Positions 5,131 through 7,304 of a DNA stretch of 7,304 nt are shown piece by piece. The stretch's first letter is position 1. The number at the start of each line of letters is the position of its first letter. The DNA comes from Bacteroidetes bacterium UBA2234. GTDB taxonomy: Bacteria > Bacteroidota > Bacteroidia > NS11-12g > UBA955. Made by a program: the position numbers and the translations under genes. Location: NCBI GenBank assembly GCA_002347985.1, contig DDYM01000068.1, positions 23,315 to 30,618 on the forward strand. Direction: 5' to 3'. Below the pieces are notes generated by a model. It searched no databases. It saw only the letters and a program-made list of their open reading frames with translations, and was not told the DNA's origin.

Positions 5131-6176
5131 TTACACGCGAATCCGTTCTCAAAGCGCTATCTCATGTAGACGATCCTGATCTAAAAAAAGATTTGGTGAC
5201 CTTGGGTATGATTGAGGATTTGGTGATTGGCGATAAAATTACTTTTACCATCGTATTAACCACGCCTGCATGTCCGATGAAAGACATGATGGTGAACGCT
5301 TGTAAAACAGCCATTCGAATGATGGTTGATGCAAACGTTGAAGTGGAAGTAGCAACTACGAGTCGTGTAAAAGGAAGCATTCCACTGTCTGAAACTTTGC
5401 CCGGCGTAAAACACGTTATTGCGGTTGCTTCTGGTAAGGGTGGCGTAGGCAAAAGCACATTGTCTGCTAGTTTGGCTCTAGCCCTCAGCGGTATGGGTGC
5501 CAAAGTAGGTTTGTTGGATGCCGACATATATGGTCCGAGTGTGCCCACCATGTTTGGGATTTCATCTTCTCCAGAAATGTACATGAAGGGGGAAAAGCAA
5601 ATCATGATTCCTGTAGAGGCGAAGGGGGTGAAATTGTTGAGTATTGGATTGATGACGGCTCGCGGTCAAGCAATTGTTTGGCGAGGCCCGATGGTTTCTT
5701 CGGCGTTCCGACAGTTTGTGCAGGATACGGATTGGGGGGATTTGGATTATTTGATCATTGATTTGCCTCCAGGAACCGGTGATGTTCAATTGAGTTTGGT
5801 GCAGAATGTTCCATTAACCGGCGTAGTAATTGTTACAACGCCACAAGAAATGGCTCTCACAGATGCGCGTCGTGCGATGGGTATGTTCTCCATGGAAGCG
5901 GTGAATAAGAAGATACTTGGCGTAGTGGAGAACATGAGTTATTTCACACCAGAGGATGCGCCAGAAAAGAAATATAGACTTTTTGGAGAAGGCGGAGGAA
6001 AGGCGTTGAGTGAAGAATATGGGGTTCCGTTTTTGGGGGAATTGCCGTTGAATCCGGCGCTGATGAAACGAATCGACGAAGGCTGTTTGTCTTCAGATTC
6101 CATCGAATTAAAGCCCTATTTTCAAGTTGCAGGTGCCTTGGCTCAGCAAGTGAGTATGTTACAAATCGCAAAATAA
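5127..6176 (+). CDS. apbC: Mrp/NBP35-type Fe-S cluster carrier ATPase
   Basis: The 349-residue product is an ApbC/Mrp P-loop ATPase, a cytoplasmic scaffold or carrier that delivers Fe-S clusters to target proteins. Residues 1-80 are a MIP18/DUF59 domain with the TPACPMKD motif (46-53, Cys49). The NTPase domain has the deviant Walker A SGKGGVGKST (102-111; signature Lys104, catalytic Lys109), DADIYGPSVP (131-140) and the switch DLPPGTGD (212-219). VENMSYF (267-273) is normally followed by CPxC, the cluster-bridging cysteines of the dimer. Here it is followed by TPEDAPEKKYRLFGEGGG with no cysteine; the only later one is Cys320. This agrees with what I recall of Bacteroidota Mrp. The ATG overlaps the stop of the DUF6787-like gene as ATGA, and an Nfu gene follows 17 nt downstream. 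Confidence 0.96.
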   Translation: MITRESVLKALSHVDDPDLKKDLVTLGMIEDLVIGDKITFTIVLTTPACPMKDMMVNACKTAIRMMVDANVEVEVATTSRVKGSIPLSETLPGVKHVIAVASGKGGVGKSTLSASLALALSGMGAKVGLLDADIYGPSVPTMFGISSSPEMYMKGEKQIMIPVEAKGVKLLSIGLMTARGQAIVWRGPMVSSAFRQFVQDTDWGDLDYLIIDLPPGTGDVQLSLVQNVPLTGVVIVTTPQEMALTDARRAMGMFSMEAVNKKILGVVENMSYFTPEDAPEKKYRLFGEGGGKALSEEYGVPFLGELPLNPALMKRIDEGCLSSDSIELKPYFQVAGALAQQVSMLQIAK

Positions 6177-6179
6177 TAT

Positions 6180-6187
6180 TACTTTTG
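6180..6187 (+). promoter_or_regulatory. Internal -7 box in front of nfu
   Basis: TACTTTTG is a full match to TAnnTTTG. It lies in the 17-nt gap between apbC and the nfu gene and ends 6 nt before the nfu ATG at 6194. No TTG is present at the -33 distance, so it may be weak or a chance match. If used, it would give a near-leaderless mRNA and let nfu be expressed apart from apbC. Confidence 0.4.
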
Positions 6188-6193
6188 TTCGTC

Positions 6194-6430
6194 ATGAGTG
6201 AAATCAATCAGCAAGTAGAACAAGTTTTGGAGACGATGCGTCCCTATTTGCATGCTGATGGTGGCGATGTTGAATTGGTAGAAGTGAGTCAGGAATTGGA
6301 TGTGGTACTTCGCTTAACAGGAGCATGCAGTACCTGCAGTATGAGTGAAATGACCATGACGGCGGGAATCGAAGAGAGCTTAAGAAGAGCAATCCCCAAT
6401 ATTGGGAAAATCACTGCATTAAAAAATTAG
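6194..6430 (+). CDS. NifU C-terminal domain (Nfu-type) Fe-S carrier
   Basis: The 78-residue product is a stand-alone NifU C-terminal domain. It shows RPYLHADGGDVELVEV (16-31), the Fe-S ligating motif GACSTC (Cys45, Cys48) and SEMTMTAGIEESLRRAIP (51-68), all in normal order. Such proteins hold a [4Fe-4S] cluster between two monomers and pass it to target enzymes. The frame can be extended three codons to a TTG at 6185, but that TTG is part of the -7 box, so the ATG at 6194 is the better start. The gene lies between apbC and a membrane protein gene that starts 2 nt after its stop. The pairing with apbC supports a joint role in Fe-S delivery. Confidence 0.95.
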   Translation: MSEINQQVEQVLETMRPYLHADGGDVELVEVSQELDVVLRLTGACSTCSMSEMTMTAGIEESLRRAIPNIGKITALKN

Positions 6431-6432
6431 TC

Positions 6433-7304
6433 ATGTTAACCCGCCTTTGGATTGCCTTTAAACAATGGGGGGAATCAGAGGGTAAGCCTTTTTTGGCAAC
6501 GCAGGCATTGGGTATTCCAGTGGTTGCATTGGTGTTTTTGACCATTCGGGCTCAAATGCACAATCATGTGGCATTCAATATATTGTTAGCCTCAGACCCT
6601 CCCGATTGGAGTTTCATTGTTGCGGGTTTGATTGTGATTGTTTACGCCGCCGATTTTATTTCTGATGCAATTTCTTGGGATGGAATTGGAGTGAAATTCG
6701 TTTCTTGGCAGTTGATTTTGGCGGTGGGGTGGATTTTGTTGGGCAGTTTCGTTGTGTTGACGCTAACCCTAGTTTTGCCGTTATTTGGTTTTGGTGCGCG
6801 CGATGGGATGGGTTTTCTGGATTTGTTATGGAGTCTTCGCGATTTGATTTTGGGAGGGTTGTTGTATTGTTATCTAAAATGGAGAGGGGGGGCGTGGCTC
6901 GCATTTTTGGGTCCAGTACTCATCGCTTTTGTTTTTGATTGTGCCGTTTTTCGCGGTTTGCCTTCCGATGGGTTGATATTGTTTTGGATTCAGGGATTTT
7001 GTGTTTTTCTGTTGAATGTTTTATTGATGCAGTTCTTCGAGAAAGACAAAGATGCGGTCTCCAATACGCCCAATTTATGGATATTGTATTCCGGCAAGAT
7101 GCTGAGAATGTCTGTTGGGTCGCTCTTTTTATTGACAATAATCTTTTGGGTAATCAACGATTTAAACGGTGATGTATTTGATGGAGTTCCGTTCGGTACA
7201 ATTCTATTGCTTGCGGTTTATGGATGGATGTTTATTTTTCCTTCCGCATTTAAATTATTCCGATGGTATCGGGTGTTAATTGACGGGATGCTGGTTTTTT
7301 GGCT
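6433..7304 (+). CDS. Multi-pass membrane protein of unknown function, 3' end cut by the window
   Basis: An open frame of 290 codons runs from ATG 6433 to the window edge without a stop, starting MLTRLWIAFKQWGESEGKPFLA. It was read by hand translation. Hydrophobic segments lie at about 24-40, 60-78, 92-118, 136-148, 154-173, 180-200, 224-241, 255-276 and 280 onward, so there are at least seven or eight membrane passes. The sequence is rich in Trp and Phe. Charged clusters sit between the segments, for example EKDKD (203-207) before LYSGKMLRMS. I recognise no family motif; it could be a permease subunit or a Bacteroidota-specific hypothetical. It starts 2 nt after the nfu stop (TAG TC ATG), so it is in the same operon, but nothing in it points to Fe-S metabolism. 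It is certainly coding; the function is unknown. Confidence 0.85.
   Translation, partial: MLTRLWIAFKQWGESEGKPFLATQALGIPVVALVFLTIRAQMHNHVAFNILLASDPPDWSFIVAGLIVIVYAADFISDAISWDGIGVKFVSWQLILAVGWILLGSFVVLTLTLVLPLFGFGARDGMGFLDLLWSLRDLILGGLLYCYLKWRGGAWLAFLGPVLIAFVFDCAVFRGLPSDGLILFWIQGFCVFLLNVLLMQFFEKDKDAVSNTPNLWILYSGKMLRMSVGSLFLLTIIFWVINDLNGDVFDGVPFGTILLLAVYGWMFIFPSAFKLFRWYRVLIDGMLVFW

Noticed and set aside
5162..5605. Minus-strand 147-codon frame antisense to apbC
   Set aside because: It mirrors the well-conserved MIP18 and Walker A coding region of apbC; no promoter box or family likeness.
6185..6193. TTG start for nfu giving three extra residues
   Set aside because: The TTG is part of the TACTTTTG -7 box, and the ATG at 6194 fits the normal N-terminus of the family.
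6675..7172. Plus-strand frames at 6675-6938 and 6939-7172
   Set aside because: They are alternative frames of the continuous membrane-protein gene that starts at 6433 and stays open to the edge.
1..7304. tRNA, rRNA, CRISPR, insertion sequence, toxin-antitoxin or phage genes
   Set aside because: Nothing resembling these was seen on either strand. All long frames are accounted for by ordinary chromosomal genes.

Overview
The window reads as an ordinary chromosomal segment of a Bacteroidota bacterium, most likely from the Flavobacteriales side of the phylum. The evidence is the short MLII-type ribosomal protein bS21, TAnnTTTG -7 promoter boxes in front of several genes, start codons with no Shine-Dalgarno sequence, an Mrp/ApbC ATPase that lacks the usual C-terminal CxxC, a DUF6787-type small membrane protein, and an alpha-oxoamine synthase of a type I associate with flavobacteria. 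I see no phage, insertion sequence, CRISPR array, tRNA or rRNA. No undescribed multi-gene system stands out.

The left two thirds (about 1-4790) is transcribed on the minus strand. From its promoter-distal end it holds a G-rich stretch without a gene that carries a degenerate ~20-bp tandem repeat (16-112), a strong intrinsic terminator (153-182), rpsU (bS21), an acyl-CoA dehydrogenase, a ComEA-like helix-hairpin-helix protein, a PLP-dependent alpha-oxoamine synthase and an RsmI-like SAM methyltransferase. rpsU, the dehydrogenase and the synthase each have a TAnnTTTG box upstream, so this side looks like several short transcripts rather than one operon. The helix-hairpin-helix gene follows the synthase by only 15 nt and is probably read from the synthase promoter.

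At about 4792-4842 the coding strand switches. Rightward runs a tight operon: a DUF6787-like membrane protein, apbC/mrp (ATGA overlap), an Nfu-type NifU C-terminal protein, and the first 290 codons of an unrecognised multi-pass membrane protein that runs off the window edge. ApbC and Nfu are both Fe-S cluster carriers or assembly factors, so this operon is mainly for Fe-S protein maturation. The two membrane proteins have no known part in that.

The least explained signals are the 20-bp phased repeat at the left edge, the conflict between a 10-bp perfect inverted repeat and the start of the helix-hairpin-helix gene, the -7 boxes lying only 4-10 nt from start codons (possible leaderless mRNAs), and the palindromes within the rpsU and dehydrogenase promoters. 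All calls come from reading the sequence and from recalled family features; no database search was run.
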